64,000 bases of DNA from Massilia forsythiae (GTDB lineage: Bacteria > Pseudomonadota > Gammaproteobacteria > Burkholderiales > Burkholderiaceae_D): contig NZ_CP051685.1 of the NCBI RefSeq assembly GCF_012849555.1, positions 1,922,001 through 1,986,000 of the forward strand, in the 5' to 3' direction. A program made the position numbers and the translations under genes. Below are positions 35,476 to 47,718 of this stretch, piece by piece; the first letter of the stretch is position 1, and every line of letters starts with the position of its first letter. The notes under the pieces were generated by a model that saw nothing but the letters and a program-made list of their open reading frames with translations, searched no databases and was not told the origin of the DNA.

Positions 35476-36258
35476 TCACCATTTGCAGCCGCTGTCCTTC
35501 TTGTCCATCATCAGGTAGAGCGGCGCCAGCAGGCCGCCCGGCACGCCGTCCTTGCAGTCGGCGCGCCTGGCGCCGGCGATGCCGCGCGCCAGCCGGCTTT
35601 CGGTTTCCAGCGGTTTTTGCGGCAGGCGTTCGAGCGCGGTGCCGGCCCTGGATGGATCGGGTTCGCCGGCCAGCTTGCGCGCCGTGGCGCGCGCCGCCTC
35701 CAGGTCGAAGCGTGGCGGCGCGGCGCCATCGTTGGCAGCTGCGCTGTCGTCCGCGCGACCGGCGGGCACCGCGGGCGCCACCGTAAAACCGCTGGCGGGC
35801 GCCTGCCGGGCCGCCGGCGTGACGGCGATGAGCGGCGGGGCAGGGCGCACGCGCGGCGCGGCGCCGGTATCCGGCGGCGGCGTGCGCGCCGTGGCCGAGG
35901 ACGGGGCGCCCGCCGATGTCGTCTCGGCGGGCGGCGTCCTGGGTGCGGCTGGCGCCGATCTGGTGACGGACCTTGCTGCCGGCTCCACGGAAGCCGCTGC
36001 GGCCTGGCCGGCAGCCGCCGGCGGCGCTGCCGGCTGCAGGCGCACCGTCAGCGCTTCGATTGCTGCAGCGGGAGGCGCAGCCGGCTGCGGCTGCCGTACC
36101 AGCGCCAGCAGCGCCGCGTGCAGCGCCAGCGAAGCGGCGACGGCGCCGGCCACGCGCCGCGCCTGGCGCCGCCCGCCGGCTGTGTCGCACGGTGCGCAAC
36201 CGGCGGCGATGTCGGCGCCGGCGCCCGGAACGGTGGCGGAAGACAGCCCGTGATGCAT
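35476..36258 (-). CDS. hypothetical membrane-anchored Ala/Pro-rich protein
   Basis: 260 residues, no family recognised. A basic N-terminal stretch (GGRRQARRV) leads into one hydrophobic segment (VAGAVAASLALHAALLALV), the layout of a TonB-like or energy-transducing protein. A long Ala/Pro-rich linker of about 110 residues follows. The conserved-looking C-terminus is ARGIAGARRADCKDGVPGGL, then LAPLYLMMDKKDSGCKW with two cysteines that could bridge. Start 36258 has AGGAGCAC upstream. Probably a periplasm-spanning protein of unknown role. Confidence 0.72.
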   Translation of the reverse strand: MHHGLSSATVPGAGADIAAGCAPCDTAGGRRQARRVAGAVAASLALHAALLALVRQPQPAAPPAAAIEALTVRLQPAAPPAAAGQAAAASVEPAARSVTRSAPAAPRTPPAETTSAGAPSSATARTPPPDTGAAPRVRPAPPLIAVTPAARQAPASGFTVAPAVPAGRADDSAAANDGAAPPRFDLEAARATARKLAGEPDPSRAGTALERLPQKPLETESRLARGIAGARRADCKDGVPGGLLAPLYLMMDKKDSGCKW

Positions 36259-36391
36259 GCGTGCTCCTGATGCGAAGGACGGCCGTGCCGGCGTCGGAGT
36301 GAAAAAAATTGTGCAGGAAAACCGCACGCGCGCCGATTCACGAGCGCTTTCCTTGACGCCAACGGGGTGCGCCGGTTATGATGGCTGTCTT

Positions 36392-36468
<77 letters not shown>

Positions 36469-36478
36469 GTATATCAAG

Positions 36479-36507
36479 AAGGCCGACGAGCGATCGTCGG
36501 CCTTTTT
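36479..36507 (+). terminator. rho-independent terminator of tRNA-Pro
   Basis: AAGGCCGACGA, loop GCGA, TCGTCGGCCTT followed by TTTC: an 11-bp perfect stem and T-run starting 11 bases after the tRNA. The clearest terminator in the window. Confidence 0.9.
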
Positions 36508-36575
36508 CATTTCCGCGCCGCCATCATCGGCGCCACCGCCCCACCGGCACGCCGATGGGGCAACGGGACCGACGA

Positions 36576-37487
36576 TCAGCCGGCGTGCTTGGCCAGCAGC
36601 GCATTGCCGACCCGGCTCGCGCCCTTGCGCCCGAGTTGCGCCGAAATGAAGGCGCCGGCATCCACCACCTGCTGCAAGTCGACGCCGGTCTGGATGCCGA
36701 GCCCGTCCAGCAGGTACAGCACGTCCTCGGTGGCGACGTTGCCGGTGGCGCCCCTGGCGTACGGGCAGCCGCCCAGTCCCGCCACCGACGAGTGAAAGAT
36801 CGCCACGCCGACTTCCAGGCTGGCATAGATGTTGGCCAGCGCCTGGCCATAGGTATCGTGGAAGTGGCCCGAGATGCGTTCCAGCGCGAAGGCCCTGGCC
36901 GCGGTCTGCATCACCGCCTGTGTCTTGCGCGGCGTCGACACGCCGATGGTGTCGGCGATGTCGATCTCGTCGCAGCCGAGATCGCGCATGCGGCCCACCA
37001 CGTCGGCCACGGCCTCCAGCGGCACCTCTCCCTGGTACGGACAGCCGAAGGCGCAGCTGACGCTGCCGCGCAGGCGCAGTCCGTGTTCCCTGGCGGCGCG
37101 CGCCACCGGTTCGAAGCGCGCGATCGATTCCGCGATCGAGCAGTTGATGTTCTTGTGCGAGAACGCTTCCGAGGCCGAGCCGAAGATCACGACCTCGCCG
37201 GCGCCGGCCGCCAGCGCCGCCTCGAAGCCCTGCATGTTCGGCGTCAGCGCCGAATAGAGCGTGCCGGGACGGCGCTCGATGCCGGCCATGACCTCGGCGC
37301 TGGTGGCCATCTGCGGCACCCACTTCGGCGACACGAACGACGCCGCCTCGATATTCATAAAACCGGCGCGCGACAGGCGGTCCACCAGTTCGATCTTGAC
37401 CCGGGCGGACACCGCCTCCTTTTCGTTCTGCAGCCCGTCGCGCGGACCGACCTCGACGATCTTGACGTGTTGCGGCAAGTTGTTCAT
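36576..37487 (-). CDS. hmgL: hydroxymethylglutaryl-CoA lyase
   Basis: Cleaves 3-hydroxy-3-methylglutaryl-CoA to acetoacetate and acetyl-CoA, last step of leucine degradation. 303 residues. TIM-barrel features: VEVGPRDGLQNEK at the N-terminus, FVSPKWVPQMA, SVSCAFGCPYQGEV, EIDIADTIGVSTP, GHFHDTYGQALANI, and the signature SSVAGLGGCPYARGATGNVATED, whose cysteine is the catalytic lid residue. Last gene of the minus-strand leucine/biotin block, 12 bases after ghrA. Confidence 0.96.
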   Translation of the reverse strand: MNNLPQHVKIVEVGPRDGLQNEKEAVSARVKIELVDRLSRAGFMNIEAASFVSPKWVPQMATSAEVMAGIERRPGTLYSALTPNMQGFEAALAAGAGEVVIFGSASEAFSHKNINCSIAESIARFEPVARAAREHGLRLRGSVSCAFGCPYQGEVPLEAVADVVGRMRDLGCDEIDIADTIGVSTPRKTQAVMQTAARAFALERISGHFHDTYGQALANIYASLEVGVAIFHSSVAGLGGCPYARGATGNVATEDVLYLLDGLGIQTGVDLQQVVDAGAFISAQLGRKGASRVGNALLAKHAG

Positions 37488-37499
37488 GGCATGGCTCCT

Positions 37500-38435
37500 T
37501 CAATAGCCCCGGTTGCGGTCGACGAGGTCGGCGACCGTTTCGCCGCGCTCGAGCAACGCGATCTTGGCGGCGATCTGGCGCACGGCCTCTTCGCGGATGG
37601 TCAGCGCCGCGATGTGCGGCGTGATGCTGATGCGCGGCTCGCCCCAGAACGGGTGCGGCGCCGGCAGCGGTTCGTTGCGGAACACGTCCAGCGTGGCGCC
37701 GGCGAGGTGGCCGGCGCGGATCAGCGCCAGCAGGTCCGGCTCGGCCACCTGCGCGCCGCGCGCGACGTTGATCAGGTAGGCGCCCTGCGGCAATCTGGCC
37801 AGGCGCGCGCGGTCGAGCAGGTTGTTCGTCTGCGGCGTCAGCGGCAGCATCGATACCAGCACCCGGGTGCCGGCCAGGAAATCGTCCAGCGCCGCCATGC
37901 CGGCATAGCAATCCACGCCGGGCGCGTCCTTGGGCGTGCGGCTCCAGCCGCGCACCGGAAAGCCGAGCTGGCGCAGCGTGCGCAGCACCGGCATGCCGAG
38001 CTTGCCCATGCCGAGCACGCCGACCGTGAACGCGCTCTTGTCGCGCGGCGGCAAGGGCCGCCAGATGCCCTGGCGCGCCTGCTGTTCGTGCTCGTCGAAG
38101 CGGCGGTAATAGCGCAGCACCGCATGCGCCACGTATTCCGCCATCTGCTCGGCCATGCCGGCGTCGCCCAGGCGGATCAGCGGCACCGGCGGCAGCAGGT
38201 CGCCGAATTTTAATATCGCATCGACGCCGGCCCCCATCAGGAACACCGCCTTGACCTGCGCCAGCGTGTCCAGCAGGGCGGGGCAGGGCGACCACAGCAC
38301 CGCGTAGTCGTACGGTCCCCACGGCGTGGACGCGCCTTCCTCCCAGGCGACGGTCTCGGCATGCGGCAATGCGGCGGCGAAGTCGCGCGCCCAGGGTTCG
38401 ATCTGTCCATCTCCGCGGTACAGCAAGATCCGCAT
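37500..38435 (-). CDS. ghrA: glyoxylate/hydroxypyruvate reductase A-like 2-hydroxyacid dehydrogenase
   Basis: 311 residues. D-2-hydroxyacid dehydrogenase fold: VFLMGAGVDAIL, PLIRLGDAGMAEQMAEYVAHAVL, nucleotide loop VGVLGMGKLGMPVLRTL, LPLTPQTNNLLDRARLARLP, LINVARGAQV, the catalytic histidine in ISITPHIAALT. Size and the LYRGDGQIEPW start match GhrA. Start 38435 with GGGAGA upstream is better than the ATG at 38450. Its place inside leucine catabolism is unusual, since no step there needs it; it may reduce a branched 2-keto acid or glyoxylate. Confidence 0.9.
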   Translation of the reverse strand: MRILLYRGDGQIEPWARDFAAALPHAETVAWEEGASTPWGPYDYAVLWSPCPALLDTLAQVKAVFLMGAGVDAILKFGDLLPPVPLIRLGDAGMAEQMAEYVAHAVLRYYRRFDEHEQQARQGIWRPLPPRDKSAFTVGVLGMGKLGMPVLRTLRQLGFPVRGWSRTPKDAPGVDCYAGMAALDDFLAGTRVLVSMLPLTPQTNNLLDRARLARLPQGAYLINVARGAQVAEPDLLALIRAGHLAGATLDVFRNEPLPAPHPFWGEPRISITPHIAALTIREEAVRQIAAKIALLERGETVADLVDRNRGY

Positions 38436-38497
38436 CGCTTGTCTCCCCATCGTTCGTGTTGTCGTTGGCGGTCAGCGCGGCGTTGCCGCCGCGCTCG

Positions 38498-40573
<2,076 letters not shown>

Positions 40574-40649
40574 TGGTGTCTCGTGTGTTGTATGTTTTAT
40601 GGAATGGGGTGGTGCGGATGATGACCCGGTTGTTCGCGTACCTATCGTC

Positions 40650-40767
40650 GTCCCCGCGGAGGCGGGGACCCATGCTGAGCTTCCGAAGCCGTATCTTCGA
40701 AGACGCCGCGGTGTTTCTGGCAGACCGGATTCTGTTATTCAGTATGGGTCCCCGCCTGCGCGGGGAG
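40650..40767. repeat. REP/BIME-like pair of palindromes in inverted orientation
   Basis: Left unit GTCCCCGC-GGAG-GCGGGGAC (40650-40669) continues CCATGCT; right unit at 40741-40767 (AGTATGGGTCCCCGCC then TGCGCGGGGAG) is its near-perfect reverse complement. About 70 bp separate them, without a gene. Each unit forms its own hairpin. It lies within the 226-bp gap between bioB and mccA and may modulate or end transcription there. Confidence 0.75.
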
Positions 40768-40799
40768 GACGCACGACGGTACGTGTCCGCATCAAGCGG

Positions 40800-41834
40800 T
40801 CAGCACCCGCAACTCTGCTTCTGCACCGAATCCAGCGTCGCCGCGCGGGTTTTCAAACCCAGCTTTTCCAGCAGCGCGCGGTCGTCGTCGGCTTCCGGGT
40901 TGTCGGTGGTGAGCAGCTTGTCGCCGTAGAAGATCGAATTGGCGCCGGCCATGAAGCACATCGCCTGCACCGCTTCGCCCAGCTGGCGGCGGCCGGCCGA
41001 CAGGCGCACACGCGCCTTCGGCATGGTGATGCGCGCCACCGCGATGGTGCGCACGAATTCGATCGGGTCCAGCGGCGGCAAGCCGTGCAGCGGCGTGCCT
41101 TCGACCTGCACCAGGTGGTTCACCGGCACCGATTCCGGGTACGGGTTCATGTTGGCCAGCTGGGCGATCAGGCCGGCGCGCTGGGCGCGCGTTTCTCCCA
41201 TGCCGACGATGCCGCCGCAGCACACCTTCAGGCCGGCGCTGCGCACGCGGCCGAGCGTGTCCAGGCGGTCCTGGTAGTCGCGCGTCGAGATCACGTCGCC
41301 ATAAAAGTCGGGCGCGGTGTCGATGTTGTGGTTGTAGTAGTCCAGGCCGGCCTGCTTCAGCTGCTCGGCCTGGCCCACTTCCAGCATGCCCAGCGTGGCG
41401 CAGGTTTCCATGCCCAGCGCCTTCACTTCGCGCACCATGGTCTCGACTTTCTCCATGTCGCGCTCCTTCGGGCTGCGCCAGGCGGCGCCCATGCAGAAGC
41501 GGGTGGCGCCGTTGGCCTTGGCCTGGCGCGCCGCGTCCAGCACGGTGTCCAGGTCGAGGATTTTCTTGGCTTCGACGCCGGTGTCGTAGCGCGCCGCCTG
41601 CGGGCAATAGCCGCAGTCTTCCTCGCAGCCGCCGGTTTTGATCGACAGCAAGGTCGCCAGTTCGACGTCGCCGTCGGGGAAGTTGGCGCGCTGGGTCTGC
41701 TGGGCGCGGAACATCAGTTCCGGCAGCGGCAGTTCGAACAGCGCCAGCACCTCGGCCAGGGGCCAGGTGGCGTCCTGCGGCAGGCTGGCCGGGGTGGCCG
41801 GCGGGAATAAAGTGACGACTTGGGATGGGGACAT
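40800..41834 (-). CDS. bioB: biotin synthase BioB
   Basis: Radical SAM enzyme inserting sulfur into dethiobiotin. 344 residues. Radical SAM motif in [18 protein letters not shown]; further [66 protein letters not shown], where the Arg is the 2Fe-2S ligand, and [19 protein letters not shown]. The tail ends SVQKQSCGC. Last of four bio genes. Confidence 0.97.
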   Translation of the reverse strand: MSPSQVVTLFPPATPASLPQDATWPLAEVLALFELPLPELMFRAQQTQRANFPDGDVELATLLSIKTGGCEEDCGYCPQAARYDTGVEAKKILDLDTVLDAARQAKANGATRFCMGAAWRSPKERDMEKVETMVREVKALGMETCATLGMLEVGQAEQLKQAGLDYYNHNIDTAPDFYGDVISTRDYQDRLDTLGRVRSAGLKVCCGGIVGMGETRAQRAGLIAQLANMNPYPESVPVNHLVQVEGTPLHGLPPLDPIEFVRTIAVARITMPKARVRLSAGRRQLGEAVQAMCFMAGANSIFYGDKLLTTDNPEADDDRALLEKLGLKTRAATLDSVQKQSCGC

Positions 41835-41868
41835 TTGGTTCCTTGTGACGTTCAGGTGGTCTTGGTGT

Positions 41869-42705
41869 TCAGTGTTGCCTGGCCGGCCAGCCCGGCAGGC
41901 CGGCCAGCTCGATGAAGGCGGCGGCGGCGGCGGCCGTGGGCTGGTCCAGGCGCGGGATGCGTCCCAGCAGCGGCGCCGGCATGCGCTGCTGCAGCGCGGC
42001 GACGTTCTCGTCGACGAAGCGCATGTCCGGGTCGGCCAGGTTGGCGACCCAGCCGGCCAGCACCAGGCCGCGCGCCACGATCGCCTCGGCGGTGAGCAAG
42101 GCGTGGCTGATGCAGCCCAGGCGCAGGCCGACCACCAGGATCACCGGCAGGCCGAGCTGCACTGCCAGGCCGGCGCTGTCGAAATCGTCGGAGAAGGGCA
42201 CGCAAAAGCCGCCCACGCCCTCGACCACGGTGGCGTCGGACGCGCCCAGGATCTCGGCATAGGCGGCGATGATCGGCACCGGTTCGATGGTGACGCCTTC
42301 CAGCGCCGCCGCGATATGCGGCGCGCACGGCTCGCGCAGCATGAAGGGCGTGGTGATGTGCTGCGGCAGGTGCACGTTGCCGGCGCCGCGCAGCATGGCC
42401 GCGTCCTCGTTGTGCAGCTCGCCGTCGCGCAGTTCGGCGCCGGCGGCGATCGGCTTCATGCCGCAGGCGCGCACGCCCTGGTCGACCAGCTTGTGCAGGA
42501 TCGCGCTCGAGACCAGCGTCTTGCCGATCTCGGTGTCGGTGCCGGCCACGAAGCAGGCGAAGCGGGTCGGGATGCCTTCGGCGGCCAGCGCGGCCGGGAT
42601 GGCCGCCGGCGCCGGCGCGGCGGCGGCCGCCGGTTCGGCGATGCCGACCTCGGGTTGCGCGGGCGCGCCGCCGGTCTGTTCAGGATCGTTGAGGGCCGTA
42701 TTCAT
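41869..42705 (-). CDS. bioD: dethiobiotin synthetase BioD with N-terminal extension
   Basis: ATP-dependent carboxylase that forms the ureido ring. 278 residues, longer than the common 225-240 because of an Ala/Pro/Glu-rich N-terminus of about 50 residues before the P-loop [12 protein letters not shown]. Then [60 protein letters not shown] and GWVANL, all BioD landmarks. A later start is possible but the upstream segment is in frame and begins next to the bioF stop (6 bases). Operon with bioF and bioB. Confidence 0.93.
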   Translation of the reverse strand: MNTALNDPEQTGGAPAQPEVGIAEPAAAAAPAPAAIPAALAAEGIPTRFACFVAGTDTEIGKTLVSSAILHKLVDQGVRACGMKPIAAGAELRDGELHNEDAAMLRGAGNVHLPQHITTPFMLREPCAPHIAAALEGVTIEPVPIIAAYAEILGASDATVVEGVGGFCVPFSDDFDSAGLAVQLGLPVILVVGLRLGCISHALLTAEAIVARGLVLAGWVANLADPDMRFVDENVAALQQRMPAPLLGRIPRLDQPTAAAAAAFIELAGLPGWPARQH

Positions 42706-42711
42706 GGTCGT

Positions 42712-43902
42712 TCAGCTCCTTTCCAAATGGTTCAATGCAGCGGCAAGCTGCGCGACGTCGTCATGCGTATGCGCCGCCGACAGGGTCACGCGCAGGCGCG
42801 CCGTGCCGGCCGCCACGGTGGGCGGACGGATCGCCGGCACCCACAAGCCCTGCTCGTGCAGGCGCGCGGCCACGCGCAGCGCCTCGTCGTTGGCGCCGAT
42901 GACGATCGGCTGGATCGCGGTGGGAGAGGGCGGCCGCTGCCAGCGTTGCACGCGCAGCGCCTCCTTGAATTGCGCGGTCAAGCGTTCCAGGTGCGCGCGC
43001 CGTTCCTGTCCTTCGTCGCCCTCGATGATGTCGAGGCTGGCCAGCAGCGCGTGCGCCAGCGCCGGCGGCGCCGCGGTGGTGTAGATGTAGGGCCGCGCGC
43101 GCTGCACCAGCAGTTCGACCACGGCTTCGTGCGCCGCCACAAAGGCGCCGCCGACGCCGGCCGCCTTGCCCAGCGTGCCGACGTAGACCAGGTTCGGCGA
43201 GCGCAAATTAAAATGTTCCAGGGCGCCGCGCCCGTGTTTTCCCAGCACGCCGAAGCCGTGCGCATCGTCGACCACCAGCCAGGCGCCGTGCCGTTCGCAC
43301 AGCGCCAGCAGGTCCGGCAGCGGCGCCAGGTCGCCGTCCATGCTGAACACGCTGTCGGTGACCACGATTTTTACGCGCGCGCTGCTGGCGGCCAGTTGTG
43401 CCGCCAGCGCGCCGGCGTCGCCGTGCGGGTACACCGTCACCCCGGCGCGCGCCAGGCGGGCGCCGTCGATCAGCGAGGCGTGGTTCAGCGCTTCCGAAAA
43501 GATCATCGTGTCGGCATCCGCGCCGAGCGCGCCCAGCACCGCCAGGTTGGCCATGTAGCCGGTGCAGAAGTACAGCGCGCGCGCCCGCTCCAGGTGCGGC
43601 GCCGCGAAGGCGGCCAGGCGCTCTTCCAGCAATGCATGCGCGCGGCTGTGGCCGGACACCAGGTGCGAGGCGCCGCTGCCGGCGCCGTACAGGTCCGCCC
43701 CTTCGCGCAGCGCCGCCACCACGCGCGGATGCGCCGCCAGACCGAGGTAATCGTTGCTGCAAAAGGCCAGCAGTGCGCGCCCATCGACCACCTGGCGCGG
43801 CGCGCACGGCGTGTCGGCGCTCCTGCGGCGGCGCGTCAGGCTGTGCGCGTCCAGCGCATCGAGCTTCGATTGGATGTCGGCGATCAGGTCCATGCCATGC
43901 AT
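42712..43902 (-). CDS. bioF: 8-amino-7-oxononanoate synthase BioF
   Basis: PLP enzyme condensing pimeloyl-ACP/CoA with alanine. 396 residues. [101 protein letters not shown], and the PLP-lysine in [15 protein letters not shown] near residue 245. Start at 43902 lies three bases from the bioA stop. Confidence 0.96.
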   Translation of the reverse strand: MHGMDLIADIQSKLDALDAHSLTRRRRSADTPCAPRQVVDGRALLAFCSNDYLGLAAHPRVVAALREGADLYGAGSGASHLVSGHSRAHALLEERLAAFAAPHLERARALYFCTGYMANLAVLGALGADADTMIFSEALNHASLIDGARLARAGVTVYPHGDAGALAAQLAASSARVKIVVTDSVFSMDGDLAPLPDLLALCERHGAWLVVDDAHGFGVLGKHGRGALEHFNLRSPNLVYVGTLGKAAGVGGAFVAAHEAVVELLVQRARPYIYTTAAPPALAHALLASLDIIEGDEGQERRAHLERLTAQFKEALRVQRWQRPPSPTAIQPIVIGANDEALRVAARLHEQGLWVPAIRPPTVAAGTARLRVTLSAAHTHDDVAQLAAALNHLERS

Positions 43903-43905
43903 CCT

Positions 43906-45246
43906 TCAGTCCGCGATCACCGATTCGAACACACGCCGCGTGCGCGCCGCCAGGCCGGCGAGTTCTTCGTCGTCGAGCACGTAGGGCGGCATCAGGTACA
44001 CGGTGCGGCCGATCGGGCGCAGCAGCAGTTCGTTTTCCACCGCCGCGGTGAAGAAGCGGCGCGAAAAGGTGGCCGCGCGTGCGTTGTCCGGCTCGACCGC
44101 GTCGAACGCCAGGATCATGCCGCGCTGGCGAAAGTTTTTTACGCGCGCGTGGTCGATCAACCCGGCCATTTCCAGCATCAGGCGCGTGGCCGACTGCCGG
44201 TTGCGCTCGATGACGGCGTCGTCCCTGAAGATCTGCAGCGTCGCCAGCGCGGCGCGGCAAGCCAGCGCGTTGCCGGTGTACGAGTGCGAGTGCAGGAAGC
44301 CGCGCGTGACGTCTTCGCTGTAAAAGGCGTCGTAGACCTGGTCGGTGGTGAGCACCAGCGACAGCGGCAGGTAGCCGCCGCTGATGCCCTTCGACAGGCA
44401 CATGAAGTCGGGCCAGATGGCGGCCTGCTCGCAGGCGAAGAAGGTGCCGGTGCGCCCGCAGCCGACCGCGATCTCGTCGGCGATCAGGTGCACGTGGTAG
44501 CGGTCGCACAGTTCGCGCAGGCGCTGCAGGTAGACCGGGTCGTGCATCGCCATGCCGGTGGCGCACTGCACCAGCGGCTCGACGATGATGGCGGCGATGC
44601 TGCCGGCTTTTTCCGCGAACAGCGCCTCGACGTCCCTGGCGGCGCGCAGCGCCACCTCGCGCGCCGATTCGCCCTCGACGGCATTGCGCGCGTCGGGCGA
44701 GGCCACGGTGCGCGCCGCGCGCAGCAGCGGCCCATAGGCATCCTTGAACAGGGCGACGTCGGTCACGCCCAGCGCGCCCACGGTCTCGCCGTGGTAGGAA
44801 CCCTGCAGGCAGACGAATTCCTGCTTGTCCGGATAACCGGCGTTGCGCCAGTAGTGAAAACTCATCTTCAGCGCGATCTCGACCGCCGAGGCGCCGTCGG
44901 ATGCATAAAAGGCGTGGCCGAGCGCGTGGCCGGTGAGGGCGGCCAGCTGTTCCGATAGTTCCACCACCGGCTCGTGCGTAAAGCCGGCCAGCATCGCGTG
45001 TTCCAGCTTGTCCAGTTGGTCCTTGAGCGCGGCGTTGATGCGCGGATTGGCGTGGCCGAACAGGTTGACCCACCACGAGCTGATGCCGTCCAGGTAGCGC
45101 CGCCCCTCGTGGTCGTAGAGCCAGGCGCCCTTGGCGTGGCTGACGGCGATCAGCGGCACCTGCTCGTGGTGCTGCATCTGCGTGCAGGGGTGCCAGACGC
45201 TGCGCAGGCTGCGGGCGATCCAGTCGGAGGAGGCGGTCGGCTTCAA
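43906..45246 (-). CDS. bioA: adenosylmethionine-8-amino-7-oxononanoate aminotransferase BioA
   Basis: SAM-dependent PLP transaminase forming 7,8-diaminopelargonate. 446 residues. VWHPCTQMQHHEQVPLI, YLDGISSWWVNLFGHANPRIN, FYASDGASAVEIALKM, LQGSYHGETVGALGVTD, LIADEIAVGCGRTGTFFACEQA, with the PLP-lysine in CLSKGISGGYLPLSLVLTT, HSHSYTGNALACRAALATL. The start is most likely TTG at 45246 with GGAAA seven bases upstream. The 30 bp before it are AT-rich (TTTATATTAAATACC) and might contain an internal promoter. Confidence 0.95.
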   Translation of the reverse strand: MKPTASSDWIARSLRSVWHPCTQMQHHEQVPLIAVSHAKGAWLYDHEGRRYLDGISSWWVNLFGHANPRINAALKDQLDKLEHAMLAGFTHEPVVELSEQLAALTGHALGHAFYASDGASAVEIALKMSFHYWRNAGYPDKQEFVCLQGSYHGETVGALGVTDVALFKDAYGPLLRAARTVASPDARNAVEGESAREVALRAARDVEALFAEKAGSIAAIIVEPLVQCATGMAMHDPVYLQRLRELCDRYHVHLIADEIAVGCGRTGTFFACEQAAIWPDFMCLSKGISGGYLPLSLVLTTDQVYDAFYSEDVTRGFLHSHSYTGNALACRAALATLQIFRDDAVIERNRQSATRLMLEMAGLIDHARVKNFRQRGMILAFDAVEPDNARAATFSRRFFTAAVENELLLRPIGRTVYLMPPYVLDDEELAGLAARTRRVFESVIAD

Positions 45247-45276
45247 GATGGTTTCCAGGTATTTAATATAAATCGT

Positions 45277-46065
45277 TTATGTCGATAGCCAGGACGGCTT
45301 GCGCTTTTCCAGGAACGAGGCGACGCCTTCGCGCCCTTCTTCGGAGGCGCGGATGGCGGCGATGCGGCCGGCGGTATCGGCCAGCAGCGCATCGTCGACC
45401 GGTGCGCCGGCAATATCGCGCACCAGCTTTTTCGCTTCGCGCACGGCGTTCGGGCTGTTGGCCGCCAGCGCGCGGGCGATGGCGGAGACGGTCGCGTCCA
45501 GCGCCTCCATCGGCACCACCTCGTGCGCCAGGCCGATGCGCCTGGCCTCGAGCGCATCGAAGCGCTCGGCGGTGAGAAAATAGCGGCGCGCGGCCTGCTC
45601 GCCCATCGCCTTGATGACGTAGGGAGAAATCGTCGCCGGCACCAGGCCCAGTTTCACTTCCGACAGGCAGAAGTTGACGCCCTCTGCCGCCACCACGATG
45701 TCGCATGCGGCCACCAGGCCCATGCCGCCGGCGTAGCAGTCGCCCTGCACCCGCGCCACCACCGGCTTCGGACTGACATAGATGGTGCGCAGCATGGCGG
45801 CCAGGCGCATGGCGTCGGCCTCGTTCTCGGCCGGCGAGTAGGCGGCCATGCGCTTCATCCAGTGCAAGTCGGCGCCGGCGCAAAAGGCCGGGCCGTTGGC
45901 GGCCAGCACGATGGCGCGCACGGCCGGATCCTGGCCGAGTTCGTCGAAGGCCATGGCCAGGTCGGCGATGGCGGTCTCGTTAAAGGCGTTGCGCAGCTGC
46001 GGGCGGTTCAGCGTGACGGTAGCCACCTTGGCGGCGACGGCGATGTCGAGCGTCTCGTAGTTCAT
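45277..46065 (-). CDS. liuC: methylglutaconyl-CoA hydratase (enoyl-CoA hydratase family)
   Basis: 262-residue crotonase-fold enzyme. VTLNRPQLRNAFNETAIADLAMAFDEL, VLAANGPAFCAGADLHWMKRMA with the first oxyanion-hole GADL, VARVQGDCYAGGMGLVAACDIVVAAEGVNFCLSEVKLGLVPATISPYV with the second oxyanion GGMGL and catalytic Glu in SEVKLGL. Position between mccB and the bio genes, and the shared leucine pathway, support 3-methylglutaconyl-CoA hydration. Start 46065 lies 11 bases after the mccB stop. Confidence 0.93.
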   Translation of the reverse strand: MNYETLDIAVAAKVATVTLNRPQLRNAFNETAIADLAMAFDELGQDPAVRAIVLAANGPAFCAGADLHWMKRMAAYSPAENEADAMRLAAMLRTIYVSPKPVVARVQGDCYAGGMGLVAACDIVVAAEGVNFCLSEVKLGLVPATISPYVIKAMGEQAARRYFLTAERFDALEARRIGLAHEVVPMEALDATVSAIARALAANSPNAVREAKKLVRDIAGAPVDDALLADTAGRIAAIRASEEGREGVASFLEKRKPSWLST

Positions 46066-46076
46066 CCGACTCTCCC

Positions 46077-47684
46077 TTACATGCGGAACACGCCGAACTT
46101 GGTATCGTCGATCGGCGCATTCAACGCCGCCGACAGGCCCAGGCCCAGCACCATGCGCGTGTCGGCCGGATCGATTACGCCGTCGTCCCACAGGCGCGCA
46201 CTGGCATAGTACGGGTGGCCCTGCTGCTCGTACTGGTCCTTGATCGGCTGCTTGAACGCGGCCTCGTCGTCCGCCGACCAGGCGCCGCCCTTGGCTTCGA
46301 TGCCGTCGCGCTTGACGGTGGCCAGCACCGAGGCGGCCTGGTCGCCGCCCATCACCGAAATGCGCGCATTCGGCCACATCCACAAGAAGCGCGGCGAGAA
46401 AGCGCGCCCGCACATGCCGTAGTTGCCGGCGCCGAACGAGCCGCCGATGATCACGGTGAACTTCGGCACCGCCGCGGTGGCGACCGCGGTCACCATCTTG
46501 GCGCCGTTGCGGGCGATGCCCTCGTTCTCGTACTTGCGGCCGACCATGAAGCCGGTGATATTTTGCAGGAACACCAGCGGGATCTTGCGCTGGCAGCACA
46601 GCTCGATGAAGTGGGTGCCCTTCAGCGCCGATTCCGAGAACAGGATGCCGTTGTTGGCGATGATGCCGACCTGCATGCCGAAGATGTGGGCGAAGCCGCA
46701 CACCAGGGTAGTGCCGTAGCGCGCCTTGAACTCGTCGAACGCACTGGCGTCGACCACGCGCGCGATGACTTCGCGCACGTCGAAGGGTTTACGGGTATCG
46801 ACCGGGATCACGCCGTACAGTTCCTCCGCGGCGTACTTCGGCTCGCTCGATGTGCGCAGCGCGCCCTGCTGCGGCTTGCTGCGGTTCAGGTTGGCGACGA
46901 TCGTTCGCGCCAGCGCCAGCGCGTGGGTATCGTCCTGGGCCAGGTGGTCGACCACGCCGGACAGGCGCGTGTGCACGTCGCCGCCGCCCAGGTCTTCCGC
47001 GCTGACCACCTCGCCGGTGGCCGCCTTTACCAGGGGCGGGCCGCCCAGGAAGATGGTGCCTTGCTCCTTGACGATGATCGATTCGTCGCTCATGGCCGGC
47101 ACGTAGGCGCCGCCGGCGGTGCACGAGCCCATCACCACGGCGATCTGCGGGATGCCTTTGCTGGACAGATTGGCCTGGTTGTAAAAAATGCGGCCGAAAT
47201 GGTCGCGGTCGGGAAACACGTCGTCCTGGTTCGGCAGGTTGGCGCCGCCGGAATCGACCAGGTAAATGCACGGCAAATTGTTCTGCTCGGCGATCTCCTG
47301 CGCGCGCAAGTGTTTTTTCACCGTCATCGGGTAATAGGTGCCGCCCTTGACGGTGGCGTCGTTACAGACGATCACGCATTCCTGGCCGGCGACCCTGCCG
47401 ATGCCGGTGATGATGCCGGCGCTGGGCGCGGCGTCGTCGTACATGGCGTAGGCCGCCAGCTGCGACAACTCGAGAAAGGGCGTCCCGGGATCGAGCAACA
47501 TCTGCACCCGCTCGCGCGGCAACAGCTTGCCGCGCGCCACGTGCTTGGCAGAGGCCGCTTCGCCGCCGCCTTCGGCGATGGCCGCCACCTTGGCGCGTAG
47601 ATCGTCGACCACGGCGCGCATGGCGGCGGCGTTGGCGGTGAAGTCCTCGTTACGCGGGTTGAGCTTGGTTTCGATCTGGGGCAT
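46077..47684 (-). CDS. mccB: methylcrotonyl-CoA carboxylase beta (carboxyltransferase) subunit
   Basis: 535 residues. Carboxyltransferase fold: [156 protein letters not shown]. Ends FGVFRM. ATG at 47684 is preceded by AGGAG. First gene in the visible leucine/biotin block; liuA (isovaleryl-CoA dehydrogenase) is not in the window. Confidence 0.96.
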   Translation of the reverse strand: MPQIETKLNPRNEDFTANAAAMRAVVDDLRAKVAAIAEGGGEAASAKHVARGKLLPRERVQMLLDPGTPFLELSQLAAYAMYDDAAPSAGIITGIGRVAGQECVIVCNDATVKGGTYYPMTVKKHLRAQEIAEQNNLPCIYLVDSGGANLPNQDDVFPDRDHFGRIFYNQANLSSKGIPQIAVVMGSCTAGGAYVPAMSDESIIVKEQGTIFLGGPPLVKAATGEVVSAEDLGGGDVHTRLSGVVDHLAQDDTHALALARTIVANLNRSKPQQGALRTSSEPKYAAEELYGVIPVDTRKPFDVREVIARVVDASAFDEFKARYGTTLVCGFAHIFGMQVGIIANNGILFSESALKGTHFIELCCQRKIPLVFLQNITGFMVGRKYENEGIARNGAKMVTAVATAAVPKFTVIIGGSFGAGNYGMCGRAFSPRFLWMWPNARISVMGGDQAASVLATVKRDGIEAKGGAWSADDEAAFKQPIKDQYEQQGHPYYASARLWDDGVIDPADTRMVLGLGLSAALNAPIDDTKFGVFRM

Positions 47685-47718
47685 CGCGTCTCCTGCTGCG
47701 CTATTGCTTTCGCTAGTT

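Noticed and set aside
41638..44958. 1106-codon open frame on the plus strand across bioB-bioD-bioF-bioA
   Set aside because: It is antisense to four strongly recognised genes. High GC keeps the complementary frame open; the translation is rich in Arg/Ala/His/Gln and shows no domain.
45247..45276. BirA-type operator upstream of bioA
   Set aside because: The gap is AT-rich but does not contain two half-sites resembling TTGTAAACC and GGTTTACAA at the right spacing.
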